Shown here in pieces: positions 33,460 through 45,919 of a DNA stretch of 64,000 nucleotides. This stretch comes from Polyodon spathula (taxonomy: Eukaryota; Chordata; Actinopteri; Acipenseriformes; Polyodontidae): NCBI RefSeq assembly GCF_017654505.1, contig NC_054537.1, positions 70,286,145 through 70,350,144 on the forward strand, given 5' to 3'. Each line of letters begins with the position of its first letter. Positions within the stretch are counted from its first letter, which is position 1. The notes below the pieces were generated by a model. The model was given only the letters and a program-made list of their open reading frames with translations. It made no database searches and was not told the origin of the DNA. The position numbers and the translations under genes are program-made.

Positions 33460-33882
33460 AAGGGGTATGTGTTGGACAGAGGCAGTTCTCCAGTCAATCA
33501 TAGTCTCCTTGTTTAACTCAAAAAATATCTTTGCAACTGTAAAGCGGAGAAAGTAGTTAATGTTGTGCATAATGAAAACAAACATAAATCAAACCATACT
33601 CATGAAACAGGAAGCCTAATAATACAAATCCTTACCAGAACAATAGGCTTCCCCAGCCATTCTGGCTAGGAAGCCTAATAATAATCTTAAAAATTACAAT
33701 AGGGTTCCAGCAACTTTTTTTATCTAAACTTCTATCTAAACACATCCTTTCCCTATCCAATAACAAGGCAGACTAAGCCTGTTCCCTCATCAGCAAAGCC
33801 AAATCAAAATCCAAAGTCATAATCCAAATACCTTTTCCAATGTGCTTGTTAATCAGCAATTCAATAACAAATAATATTCTCC

Positions 33883-33925
33883 TCCCACTCCCACTCCCAC
33901 TCCCACTTTCACTTCCACTCCCACT
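33883..33925. repeat. (CCCACT)n simple repeat
   Basis: About six CCCACT units, some changed to TTCACT or TCCACT. Confidence 0.8.
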
Positions 33926-34334
33926 CACCAACCAAACTCCTTATGTTCTCCTCAACCAAACACTCAAACATAGACATTTTAAATGGTAACCAATTACATT
34001 GTTAAACAATTGACAGATCATTAAACTGAGCAATTAATTCAAACTGGAGCCAACCCTGACTCCAGTAGCTTCCACGTGGTCCTACTGCCCCCATGTATTG
34101 TTTCTGCACAATAGTATTTATTTAAAACCAAACTTATTTTTACTTTCCCTTATTTAACTTACAGTTATTATTTACAAAGTGTATTCCCTAACCCATTCTC
34201 ATATTCTGATCTGAACACAGGTAAAATCCAGCACTTTAGGTTCATGACATAAAAAATATCCAGTCAAAATGTTTAGCAGAGCTACATTTAAAAATACTGG
34301 TAGTAAATCTATAATAGTCTATCCAACTTGCCCA

Positions 34335-34470
34335 CTGCTGCATTTTCTTAACAAAGAGGTTAAACGACTTGCTCGGGGTCACACAGTGAGTCAGTCAGTG
34401 GCAAAGGTGGGATTTAAACCACTGCCCCACAAGCTCTAGACTTTAACCGCTGGACCACACTCCTCCTATT
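34335..34470 (-). mobile_element. tRNA/CORE-type SINE fragment
   Basis: Minus strand: GTGGTCCAGCGGTTAAAG, then GGTTTAAATCCC (A- and B-box-like), then CTGTGTGACCCCGAGCAAGT, a CORE/MIR-like middle. The 3' part is missing. It is in the same orientation as the fuller copy at 27569-27826. Confidence 0.65.
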
Positions 34471-34722
34471 ATTTTGCATTAGTTCTTCTGAAACAAATCT
34501 TTCCCCATGAATTAGGTTTAAGAGGTTTTATACACATTGCCTGTAGCAATAATACAGGAGACCACTGGCACAAATTATAGCTATGCTAATTTAATACATT
34601 TTTGGGTGCATACATGACTTTTTTTGTTCTTGGTAGGTACCTGTGATAGATGCCATTTAAGACTAGTGTAAAATTAATTGCATTTCGTCTTACTGCTATT
34701 AGCTATCCGATCACCAAAAATG

Positions 34723-34728
<6 letters not shown>

Positions 34729-34809
<81 letters not shown>
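34729..34809. repeat. (TA)n microsatellite
   Basis: About 80 bases of pure alternating T and A. The Tyr-Ile open frames across it are artefacts. Confidence 0.95.
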
Positions 34810-34811
<2 letters not shown>

Positions 34812-36830
34812 ATGCTTTGCAAATGTTTTGTTGTTTTTTTTTTTTTACTTTGTGGTAGGTTCTGTGTTTTTTATAACCTTGCTTATAAAACAGCTACATT
34901 ATAAAACATTACCATTTTAACAGTCAGTGAATTTGAAACATTTAATGAGGTGTCATATAACAAAAAAAGTAAATAGTGAACAAGTTACTGAACAAACAGC
35001 ACAATCAGGATTAACACATACTGCAGATAACAAGATCATTTTTAATTAGTGGGAAAAACTGTTATAATTGTTATGTTTCGTTTTTAATTATTGTAAAGTT
35101 GCAATATCATTAAATGTATTACCCTGTGATTGTTATTACTCTTCTGGTGTTATTTGTGTAATATATGGATGTCACCTTGAGATGCAGAGTAGTGCTCTGG
35201 GGTGGGGCAGGGCAGTCTGTGTGTATGTGTTTCAGTGTGTGGATGGTGCTGACTTGCTGTTAGCTGCCTAATAAACCACATTGTGCCTGAGATCCTTGGT
35301 GGGGGTATTCAGTAATTCATGTGCACGATACAATATTGTGTATTTGCTAGAAAATAGTAACAGGAAAATATTGAATAATAGACAAAAATCAGGTATAAAT
35401 CAGTAAAAACCGACATCCACTTAAAAATAAATCCTGTAATTTTTCTGTGAAATTCAGAATAAACCGGAAATGTGGAACAGTATGTATATTTAAACAAGAG
35501 GCACTAGGTAGATTCCTATGTTTCAATATACATCGTTTTCTATACTTTTTTATTGAACAAAAAATACAGACATTTCAGATGGTATATCTAAATAAGTGTT
35601 AAATAAAAAAATAAAAAACATTGCACTAATTAAACAAAATACATGTCCTGTAACTATAATGAGCTGTCTAGCTATTTATAAGGTAGGAAAAAGGTGACAG
35701 TATCAGCAATGAACAATAATTATAAATTAGATTTGTAGAGATTGCAATTTTTTCCAGAATACATACCTAATTATATCAGGGGATATAAAATTAATTTAGA
35801 GAACACATCAGTACATTTAATTTTTCAATCAGCATTATTAAAAAAAAAAAAAAAAAACTTGCATTTACATTTAGTTTCATGCTACTGCACTGCAGCTAAA
35901 AGCAAAATAATTGTTATCATAATGCAGGCTTTTTATCAGCGATCGGGCTGCTGACTGTGGGAGGATTTCACTTTGTCTGCAGATTGCTGTCAGAACAAGA
36001 GATCATATTCCCTTTAGCTTTAACTCACTGGAATAAATAAATCCTTGCTATGATTTTGGGATCAAATTTAACATTGATGTTCTTACTTTCAACAAATGTC
36101 AAGCATGTTTTTACCAATTATTAAACCGTTTACATATCACATGCCTTTTTAGCCCTTCAGAAACCTCCTAGCAACACTGATCAAGTATTGCACTGTATTT
36201 GGAGCAGTAGCTTCAATTTTGTTTGCTTTGCCAAATCAACCATTGTCACTCAGTAGTTGGGGTGGGTTTAAAGTATTCAGAATGAATTAATGATAGATAC
36301 AAGTCAGAAAGGAGGGACATTGCCCAGCTGCAGAAGGTAAATTGAGTAATTTATGTGAAGTGCAATCCACTGTTGATTTCATTAGCAATACAATTATTCT
36401 CTAGAAATAAGCAAACACATTTTTGCATAATGCCTTAACCTCATATATTTGAAGGTTTCAACAGATCTACCATTTTGGGGGGATTTCAAGATACTGACTC
36501 ATCGGTAGAAAATCAGTTTTGTAGTATTATACACACACATATTACAAAACTCTTGACTTCATACATAATTTGAAGTAAGCAAATTATCGTTCCACTTACT
36601 TGCTTCTTAAGGTCAAGTTCAACCTTATATCAAACTAAATCATTCCTGTACAAAGGAATGTTTTTGACATTATCTAGGAAACATTCTGAATATTCTAGTG
36701 GCATACTGGTATATTTTTGGATATAGTACAGTATTTTGTGTAACCCTCTTCCACATTTGTTTTCATTGTACTAAAAGTGACTTTTTCCAGTGTGGATCTG
36801 TGGCACCAACCAATCAAGCCCGGGACATAT
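34810..36830. other. Noncoding stretch
   Basis: No gene recognised. It contains an A tract at 35840-35857. Confidence 0.6.
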
Positions 36831-36838
36831 CTCATGAC

Positions 36839-38076
36839 TAGGGGTCTACTTAAATTGCGGTAAATGTACGTATTTTTCACGGCTAGGTAACGGAATAAAA
36901 TTAGGATTTCACTGACATTTTCCGGACATGTTTAAACGTTAAATAAACCTAAGTAGACAGTATTACAGAACACTATAAAGCCTAAAAATAGTGTTATTTG
37001 CTTCCTTACTAAAACAGAGTGCTGTCATTTGTTAAAGGCAATCAGCACCCCCTTGCAGTTGACTTGCCCATGCATTGATACTGTAGGTTCTGCATCCACT
37101 GAATTGGTTGGGAGTTAAGGCAAAGCTTTGCCAAGTTATACAGATGTGGAGATCGATTAGAAGCAGTCCCAAAACTCATTTACCCAAGGGCCTCTGGCAT
37201 ACTTTAATAAAGGCAATGTATGCAGCTCGTTCGTTGTCATGTTATTTGTCCCATCCAATAATTAATTGTATTAGTACCGAGTCAAAACAAAGAAAACGTG
37301 GCTATTTGGGTCTAAAATTCCAACTGTGAAAAAGTAAGCAGCAGGTTGAAGTGAGGTGGCTGTGCTAGATTGTTGTAGTACTGATTTAACTTGCAGACAG
37401 GAATATTTTTTGTCTGGGCTGACTTTCCATTTTGGTTTCTGAAAAGCTGTTTATTTTACGTTCTGTTCAGCAGCCTCCGCAGTAGCCTTTTGTTGTGATT
37501 CTGAAGCTAAATAGCGATCAATCGTATTTTCTCCAAACACACATGAAAATATGCAAAACAATTACCTCCATCTGCATGTACAGTTTCTTTGGGAAATATC
37601 TTGACACAATATGACGCGTCATTGAAATATACTTTGCTTTTTTTTCCTTTGTTGTCCATTTCTACTATTTTACCTCCAATGCTGAAAACTAGATTTTAGC
37701 AACCTAAATCAAAACAATGCAGCACCGACTTTGTCCCACCCCCTACTGCACAGTACAGGTCACAGAAAAGCAGTACAGATGCACTGATTATAACATGTAT
37801 GTCATTTGAATAGTAAACAAGAACGTTAACTGCTTTGGAGAATTTTTTTTTTTTAATGTTTTTTGTCTGTTTGTTTTCTGCTTAAGTGCAATTAACACAG
37901 GATGGCGAAGGAATACAAAAGGGCTATCTACAGAAGGAAGACGTAATTTGCATCGCTTGCATTTTGCAGTAATACATTTACACAGGTTTCTTTTTTTTCA
38001 TCTCCGTACTTGTTCGATATGCATTGGACCTAAAAGAGGTGACCGCTCAATTTCACGATTTTCACAAAACCCCCTA
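36839..38076. mobile_element. hAT-like non-autonomous element, 1.24 kb, perfect 8-bp target duplication
   Basis: The direct repeat CTCATGAC occurs at 36831-36838 and again at 38077-38084. Between them the left end reads TAGGGGTCTACTTAAATTGC and the right end, on the other strand, TAGGGGGTTTTGTGAAAATC. The outermost six bases match, and both ends continue into AAATTG-CGG-like motifs. An 8-bp duplication with TAGGGG termini points to hAT. The interior holds only a 73-codon open frame (37108-37329) with no transposase motif, so the copy could move only with a partner enzyme. The low similarity of the termini beyond the tips is the weak point. Confidence 0.65.
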
Positions 38077-38733
38077 CTCATGACTGATAGGTCACAAATG
38101 GAACTTGGAGATAGAGTATGCCAATTGAAGTGTTAAAGACAAATGGAGCTTAACTCCCCCCTCACATATAGCAAATTCCCTCAACCAAGAACTCACATGC
38201 CCGATTATACAGTATACATACAAACAAGAGTATGGTGATTCTCAACAATGAGCTGATCATATCAGTTGAAACAATAATTTAACTGTTTTAAAGTCATGTA
38301 ACACATTAATATAATTTTTGCTTTGGGACCTAGCCATTATTTTTATAAAAAGTTATAAAAAGGTGCTTGCATTCCACTTTAAGAACTTATTGTCCTGTCA
38401 ATAATTCCTCAGACTATGAACATGGAATGTTTGTAGATTTTGATGGAATTCCATTAAAAAGAAATTCTGTAAAACAGATTAAATGAACCTTGTTAAAATG
38501 CGCTAAATGAGCCAAAAAAGGTCCCAAAGTGATTTATGCCACTGAATGAGTTTATGATTATTTTGAAAAGGTTTTAAAGTGGTAGCAATGTAACATTTTA
38601 ATGTACCCCTTTCAGAATCATATTGTATGTGAACGCAATCCTATTATAAAAACACATTTTGCAACCTAGCTCCCTTTTTTAGAAAATAGTACTGCGTTTT
38701 TCATAGCATTTCCATATGCTTTATTTTATTTAA

Positions 38734-38772
<39 letters not shown>

Positions 38773-41515
38773 CCTAGTCATGAACCTATTTCTTCTCATG
38801 AACATCAATCTTGTTTTTGTTTTAAAAAGTCAGCTATCAAGTAACTGGCTTCTTCATGTGTTAGTTGTAATAAAGTAGAATTTGGTCACGTAATAACCTC
38901 AGAACTTATATAGCAATAAACGGAATATTATAGCAGAATGATTTTATATGAAAACGCAAAAAGAACAAAAAAAAGATTATATTAAAATGAAAGTGCTTGC
39001 TGTAATTATATGTAGTAAACACTAAAAACAGAAGTTGCTTTTAACCATTCTGGCTTCTGATCCGATTAAGACTTTCACTTTCTTTTCTTGATGTTAAGCC
39101 TTTGAAAGGTAGGATTGAAGTCTGCTATGTATCGTATCTTAATATATTTTCTCTCTGTAGTATCACAAACAAGAATTTAAAAAAAGCACAAAGAACCATT
39201 TAAGGCTTATGAAGCTTGAAACTTACTTTTAAAGATGATGAAAGTTGCACACAAAACATCATCATCTTTATCAACACAGAGCACAATTGAGGGTAAACCA
39301 AACAGGTTTATATATAAGCTTATAGGTAGTAACCACAAAATACCATATCATCCCCAGCAATTGCAGAGATTAAGATTTTTTATATTTGAAATACTCAAAC
39401 AGGCAATACAAAAAAAAAAACTATTAAATTCTACACTGCTTGTTAACACAACCAACTTTCCCATTATTTACACTGAAAACCAAAACGGTGAATATTGTAA
39501 TGTTCACACAATTACTGGTTTCCAGAAAAAGACAGAGGTAAAGTAATACATTACAGGTAAATGTTTGAGAATATGATGGCTAAATAAATTAATTAATTCA
39601 AGTTTCCTGACTCAAACATATATGGGTAAATGACATCAAGTAGAACAATTTAAGGATGCAATATGTATGGGTCAGTAGGAAACTTGTACATCAATGCACA
39701 TGCTTTATGAAACAGAGAAATCATAAAAGCCCTAAACAACTGTAATCTATCCCTACTCCCTTTATGTACCTCCCAAATTTATTTTTGACTCTCAACTCCA
39801 AGTGGAGTGAAAAGGTAAAAAGGGGCACCACTATATAAATGGGAAGATTTTTTTTTACAGAGGCAGATGTGCTTAAAATAATTTATCAGAATGTTTTTTG
39901 CACACAAGTCACTTTTTTATCATTTTTTTTTTTTATCTCCTTATCATCAAAGGATAAAATAATCACTCCCACACATCAATTTCTCTTCTTTAAGTCTGCC
40001 GCTTTTGCTTTGGTAATCGTATTTCATAATCCTGTTTTACATACAAGAGCTTTGTTCACCCCTCTACTACTATACATTAGCATCCTCTTCAAATCCATTA
40101 GTGGCATTTCAGACTCCAGAGTGTCCTTTTCTGTTAAATGATACAGTTCTTATTAAGTTATTCCCATCTTCGTGGAAGAATGATATACTGCACTGGAGCA
40201 TGTAAAATAAAGTCATTTTGACTGTCTATTGCTAAAAGATTTCATTCTTGTAATAATGACATAGATTTTTTTTCAAATAAGAACTACTTCTAAAAAACAT
40301 GTATAATTAATCAGTACGCATTAGTGTTGTTATGATGTTACCAAGTACAATGATTAGGAAGGTTTCATCTTAAAATATTGTCCTATTTAAAAGTGATAAC
40401 AATAATGCTGTCTGTTTTTTGTATTTCAATCGCACTGCATTGCACTATAATTCTCTTCAGATTTAAACTTTTTCTTTTTTTTAAATGTGGAGGAAATGTT
40501 CTCTTCTCCTTTGCATTCTCTAAACAATGAATTATAATGTGTCTGCAGCAAAGACTGCTATTCAAATGAATGATATGTTATAACAATGCATTCATCACAA
40601 CAGCTCTTATTTAACATTTATTTACAGTGTGACTCTAAAATATCAAATATGGTTCTAAAGGAACCAACATGTCAAATATGTATTGTTCTTCTAAGAGGGG
40701 GGGGTTGCCATCAAACAACTACAGTATATATTTTGAAGAATAAAAAGCATTCAATGTTATTATAAGGATGCCACTACCTTAAATATCGGTAGACTGAATA
40801 AATAAGCTGTGCTGTCTTTTCTGTCTGACTAATTAAAAGATGAGCTCCTGTGTAAGCATCAGCGAACCTTATAAATAAAGTACTGGTTTCATGATGAGTT
40901 ATTACAATTAAAAGGGGAGCACAGAATACCGTGAGATGTATTAAAAGTTGTTCTGGTTAATCATATTATTAATTATCAAAGAAGACCAAATCCATGACAA
41001 AGAAAATAAATGTGCTTCAACAGAAACAAAGAGCACTAAGCACGATTCAAAATGCAATAAATAATCCTCTAAAACAATCAACAGCTTTACAAAAAATGTA
41101 TAATTGTTTTTTTTTTTCCAACCCGTAAGTATATCTGACAATACACAAAAAAAGGTAACTATTCATAGTTTAATTGAAACCCTTCATCCCCAAAATCCAT
41201 ACACAATGCTATAGTTTATATGTGCATAACCTTTCCAGCATTTGGTACTTATTACTCCACTTATGTGCTGACTAAAACATAACAACCATTCTGGTGAAAA
41301 TTAACAAGGGACCTCTCAAACATGCTGATGTGAAAAATAAGAGAGGGTATTTACTGTTGCTCTAATTATATTCATAACAGCAATATGAATTTTCTGGGTG
41401 TGTGAGGAATGTGTCACCAGTGTGTGGCACTCTGTATAGCAGGGTGGTGCTCTGTGCTACACTATGGTGCTACAAGAAAGAAAAAATCAGATATGATTCA
41501 ATTTTGAAAGAATAG
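38077..41515. other. Noncoding stretch
   Basis: No gene recognised; (TA)n at 38737-38771. Open frames of about 100 codons at 39235-39546 and 39839-40141 lack motifs and sit in AT-rich sequence. Confidence 0.6.
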
Positions 41516-41519
41516 AGCC

Positions 41520-41730
41520 ATCAAGCATCATGATTGCGGGCAGCTTTGAAGCACTATTAAAAAATGGTTGGTAGCTTCTCCCAGAATAAGAAAGGAATGT
41601 GTGAAGCAGACATTTGCATACAGAGCATCTAATGATTGGAATGGCCTTCCAGAAAGCATAACTAATGAACACAGGAAAGAGATGCTTACAAGCTCTTCAG
41701 GGTTTATTTAAAATAATTTTGGGATTGTAA
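41520..41730 (+). pseudogene. LINE ORF2 C-terminal fragment, candidate
   Basis: One plus-strand frame reads LPRIRKECVKQTFAYRASND followed by WNGLPESI. The 'R....F.YR....WN.LP..I' pattern is the usual C-terminal tail of non-LTR retrotransposon ORF2. It stops at about 41712. Only the tail is present, and the clade is not clear. Confidence 0.45.
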
Positions 41731-41734
41731 TTTT

Positions 41735-43150
41735 TCCAATGTTTAGTATGAAAGACAGAGATGGGTTGTGTGTGCGGCTGACGTCCCACAGCACTTCCTT
41801 GTAAACGAGATCCTGGAAAGCAAAAGTTTTAAATAATAATTTAATAATGTAGATTCTTATTATTGAAAAAGTATATAAAGGCAAAATGTAAACTGCTGTT
41901 TTGTTTTTTTTTTCTTTTTTTTTTCTTTCAAGTTTCGGAGATTTCACATTTGGGAAAGACTTCTTTGCATTGTAGTCTGAACACTGTTTTTGTAACAGTT
42001 ATGACGGTAAACAGATGTAGGGCACACTGCACATCTTGTTTCAGGACCAGAGTTCAATAAACTGCTGTTTGTTTGCTTACCATACCTGACCATATTGTTC
42101 CAAAGTTCTTACCCTCCTTTTAATATTGTACACCATCATTTGCAGAATTTAATGCACAGCCCTGTGTATTACTCACACCCCATTCATTGTGCAATCACTG
42201 AGCAGTTTGTATAAAGCACACAGCTTGTAAAATACACAGAGGGTTAAAGCAAAGAATAATATTTAGTAGGATCAACTATACGTTAAACTGTGTTTATGCA
42301 GTGTATACTTTATTATAAATGTATTGAAGTTGTACGCTTGCTATAAAGAGTTGCATTTTTCTCAGGCTTGATTGTAACATCAGCTTTGCTGACAGCTGCA
42401 AGAAAAAGGGTTAGTATTACTGGAGGGTTGTGATTTATGATAAACATGTACAGTATACTGCCCACCTTGTATAGAACATGCGTCCAGTATATGGCGTGCT
42501 ACAATGCTTCAAAGATTTGTAAACGGGTGTGCATCATTTTCTAAAAAGTTACTGTAATTAATATACATAAAATTTGAGGAAGTCATTGAGAATGATAACC
42601 AGGAATTGCTAGCAATACAAATGAAAATACGAAAAAAAAACTTTTCAAAAAAGAAAACTGAGGAAGTATGCAGGAAAAAAAAAACACACGGAAGATAATT
42701 TCCAGAAAGGGTTTCTTAAGTGTTAAGATTTTGAGCAGCTCCATTCCATGGGGTTATATTCGCTACTACCCGGCGCTGCCAATCTCATCACAAATTGATT
42801 TTATTAGCATTTCGAGCACTCTGCAAGTAACATGCAACAGCATTCATAGTTGGACATCTGTTTCTAAGATCATGCACCCATTTCAGTAATGGTGATCCCC
42901 AGGTAAATCTGCCAGATGGCATTTAATGCAATGATAATTTATCCTTCTCTTTTCTTAAAAGCCTTGATTTACATTTGAAAATGTAACTAACAAAACTTCT
43001 CAGCAAAAATTCACTCCCCATTACAACAAGAAAAGCCAACTCACACTTCCAGTGCTGTTCTTTGTTTCAACAATGCCCTTAATTACTAGACCCTAAAGCA
43101 CTTCGGGTTGTATTTTAAATAGGTTGCAAATATATTTCTGATAATGAAGT
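41735..43150. other. Noncoding stretch
   Basis: No recognisable feature. Confidence 0.6.
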
Positions 43151-43354
43151 GTGATTCCCTATGTGATATTAATTGCTGTACTGAATCTTAGTTCAGTACC
43201 TGGGATGGATGTTGCTGTAGATTGCACTGCTGAGAATGCTCCCTGTCAGTTAAGTCAGTGTCCTGGTGTTTGTCCTGAACTTGAGTTTGAGTATTACCAT
43301 TTCTGTTGCTATTTACAACAGGGTGAAATAATGTGTAATCTAACCACCGATTAG
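43151..43354 (+). other. Cysteine-rich 67-codon orphan frame
   Basis: The frame starts with a hydrophobic stretch (MIPYVILIAVLNLSSVPGMD) that would serve as a signal peptide. It continues with seven cysteines in 40 residues, ending HFCCYLQQGEIMCNLTTD and a TAG. An N-glycosylation-type NLT occurs near the end. A pyrimidine-poor but possible splice acceptor (AATCTTAG) lies at about 43184-43191, so the part from Ser-Val-Pro on might instead be an internal exon. I do not recognise the family. Content is less AT-biased than its neighbours, which makes it worth noting, but chance cannot be excluded. Confidence 0.25.
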
Positions 43355-45680
43355 AACAGAACATTATAGCTTCTATATTTTAGAGAATTTTAAGTGGTTT
43401 ATAGTAAAGTGAAGGATGCATGTCACAATTTGACTAGAAACAGGATTTTCATCCCATTTATTCAATGTGCAAGATTAAATACGAATCACAGGTGTATTGA
43501 ATGAATAAAAATTCTATTGCACATTACTTTAGATTACTGCACAACACATTTGAGGGGGAAAAGGTTGCAAGCTAAATAAAAAACTGACACAAGATTTAGA
43601 GCGCTTTAGCATTGAGCTATTTCAATAACTTGGCAAGCCACTTAAAAATCTGCCTCTTAATCAGTTAGTTATCAAACTTACAATACCTGCAATGGAATGT
43701 CACTCCAGGACTGGAGTTGCTTAAGAAAAGATAAGGTTACTGCAGGTGAAAGGGAAGTTTTGAAAACTATACAAACCATGCTTTTGGCTTATAGTGAGAG
43801 TAATGGCTCTGTTTTCCTGAAGAAGGAGTTGGTTCCTTGACAGTTTCATGGAATTTAAATTTAAACCAAACAAATTATTCACTCACCAACTGGCAACAGT
43901 CCAAGATACCCTGCTACACTGTAAATACTATATTGCCTGTTTTTCAACATCCCAAAGACAAATTAGTGAACTGGAAAAAGTAGTGTCTTCCTGGTACAGT
44001 TGCTGGTCTGTGGTGTTATAACTTTTTTTGTAACAATGATGGGGTTTTTTTTGTTTTATTTTAAGAAAGATGTGGTCAGAAATACAAATGGAGGTGTTCT
44101 GTGTATGGAACATCTGCTATAGCATTAGGAAAACATGCAATGTAATTTATATTTGAATAAACCTCCTTTGTTATATTTGGATATCCTTCCTATATTACAG
44201 TAAGCATGTATATTTATTAATTGATTCCACTACATTAATTAAGAACTACAGCAGCATTTCTTTATTTTATTGTTATATAGTTTGATTTTTAAAAAAGCAT
44301 ACTTGAAACTATTTACTGACAATATGTACTTGTTGCCCTAAAGGGGATGATTCATACAGCCCAAATAAATATATTAAAGTAAAGATGAATTATATCTCTG
44401 CCCCTTTTTATACATAAATACATTCTTAATATAAATATGAAAATAATATTATATTCCAGCACATAACACATATACACAGTATGAATAAATGCAGTGAATA
44501 GTAACTATGTCTTAAATATAAAATACATCTGTGATGTATTTCTTTTTTCTTTTTTTCATATGTGGGCTTTGATCATCATGTTGTCTGTTTAACTTCAATC
44601 CTATGCAGCATTAGACAAAAAATGTCTGACCGGTGGCAGACAAATCACCAGACCCATTGTTTCCAATTATTTTCAGACCACAACATAATCATGATCAGGC
44701 ATGGTCTGGTGACTGCACTCGAGTTGCGCAAGAGATCTTGTTGCCTCGATATCTGGTTGCAGCAATGCATTTATTATTGAGCTGTTGATGGTTGCTCAAG
44801 AACCCACTATGTCACAAATTATACCATGTTTGCTAATCAAGTCTTAATTGATCTAGCAGATCAAAGATGTATACTCGTTAGACACTGACTTGTTTTCCAA
44901 ATGCATACAGGCATAAAACAGAATGCAGGACAATTTACTTGCCGGCTGCTTGGAAATCAGTTGCCATTTCAGTAGCAGGCCATCTGTAACTCTGTCGTAT
45001 TGAATTACAATTAAGGGAGTACAAAGGCAGTTAGACGAGATATATCAAAACCTCTCCCTGGGAGGGCACAGGGAAACGGGTTCTTATCCTCATGGAGACA
45101 TAATCCAAAGTCTCTTGTTCTTCAAAAAACGACTGGATGCAAGCTGTTGTGCCATGAAGAAGTTAATTCCTTTGCAGAGGTTCACAGTTAGCTGTGTGCC
45201 TCCTGGGAGCCTACTGTATGTCACCAGTGTGACTAATTTCACAGAAAGGTTGTTTTTGTGCGCTGTGATTTGGTTTGGTTATTTTTATGAACACAACGTT
45301 TGTTGAGAATGTTTTATGTTATTTATTTGTTTTCTCATGATTGTTATGCTTTTATTACTAAGCAAGTTTTTGTTTGCTAGTTAATTAGTTGCATGTAGTG
45401 CATTCCACGCCTGTTGCTGTTTCAACTACCGTAAAATACATTGTATAAGTCGATTTTCTAAGCATTTTTTGTGGGGGCTCTTAAAAGGGTGGAGTGTCTA
45501 ATACACCAGTGCAATGTATGCGCCAGTGTGTCTAATATTAAACTACTGTAAAAGTGCCACAATAGGATTACTGCAGCCATGGTTATGGCTCCCGCAAACT
45601 TAACTGTCAACAACCCAATTTATTTTTTCAGGATCTACGGCATTCAGGTCATGTTGCTAGGTAATATCTTTTCATTAGTT
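43355..45680. other. Noncoding stretch
   Basis: No gene or repeat family recognised. Confidence 0.6.
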
Positions 45681-45888
45681 TTCAGTTTAAGATAACAGAA
45701 TAGAAAGAAACATAATGTTATGCACTAATTGAAACACCCAGCAGTTGAGACAGATACAGAAGCATAAATAAATACATACACATAAAATAGGGAATATATC
45801 ATAGATATATAAATACGTTAAATAAATCAAAAAGAGGAAGTGATACAGTAATACCTCCCTGACCAAATAAATAAATACAATAAAAAGG

Positions 45889-45901
45889 GGGGGGGGGGGG
45901 A
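45889..45901. repeat. Poly(G) tract
   Basis: Thirteen or so consecutive G bases after AAAAA, inside the L1/Tx1-like remnant. Confidence 0.9.
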
Positions 45902-45919
45902 CCTTTGTCCAAGCTTGGG

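Larger units (their letters stand above)
32620..34250 (-). other. Possible 5' leader/LTR of the gypsy remnant
   Basis: Upstream (minus sense) of the gag-like frame there is no coding homology for about 1.6 kb. On the minus strand the segment could run from TGTCATGAACC near 34248 to CTGCTACA near 32650, giving TG...CA ends, but no second LTR exists in the window to prove it. It includes a (CCCACT)n-like run at 33883-33925, a CCAAT box near 33411 and a palindromic X-box-like site at 33447-33459. Confidence 0.3.

Noticed and set aside
34650..34920. Two Ile-Tyr-rich frames
   Set aside because: They are made almost entirely of a (TA)n microsatellite.
41487..41672. A 61-codon minus-strand frame
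   Set aside because: It is the antisense of a LINE C-terminal fragment read on the plus strand.
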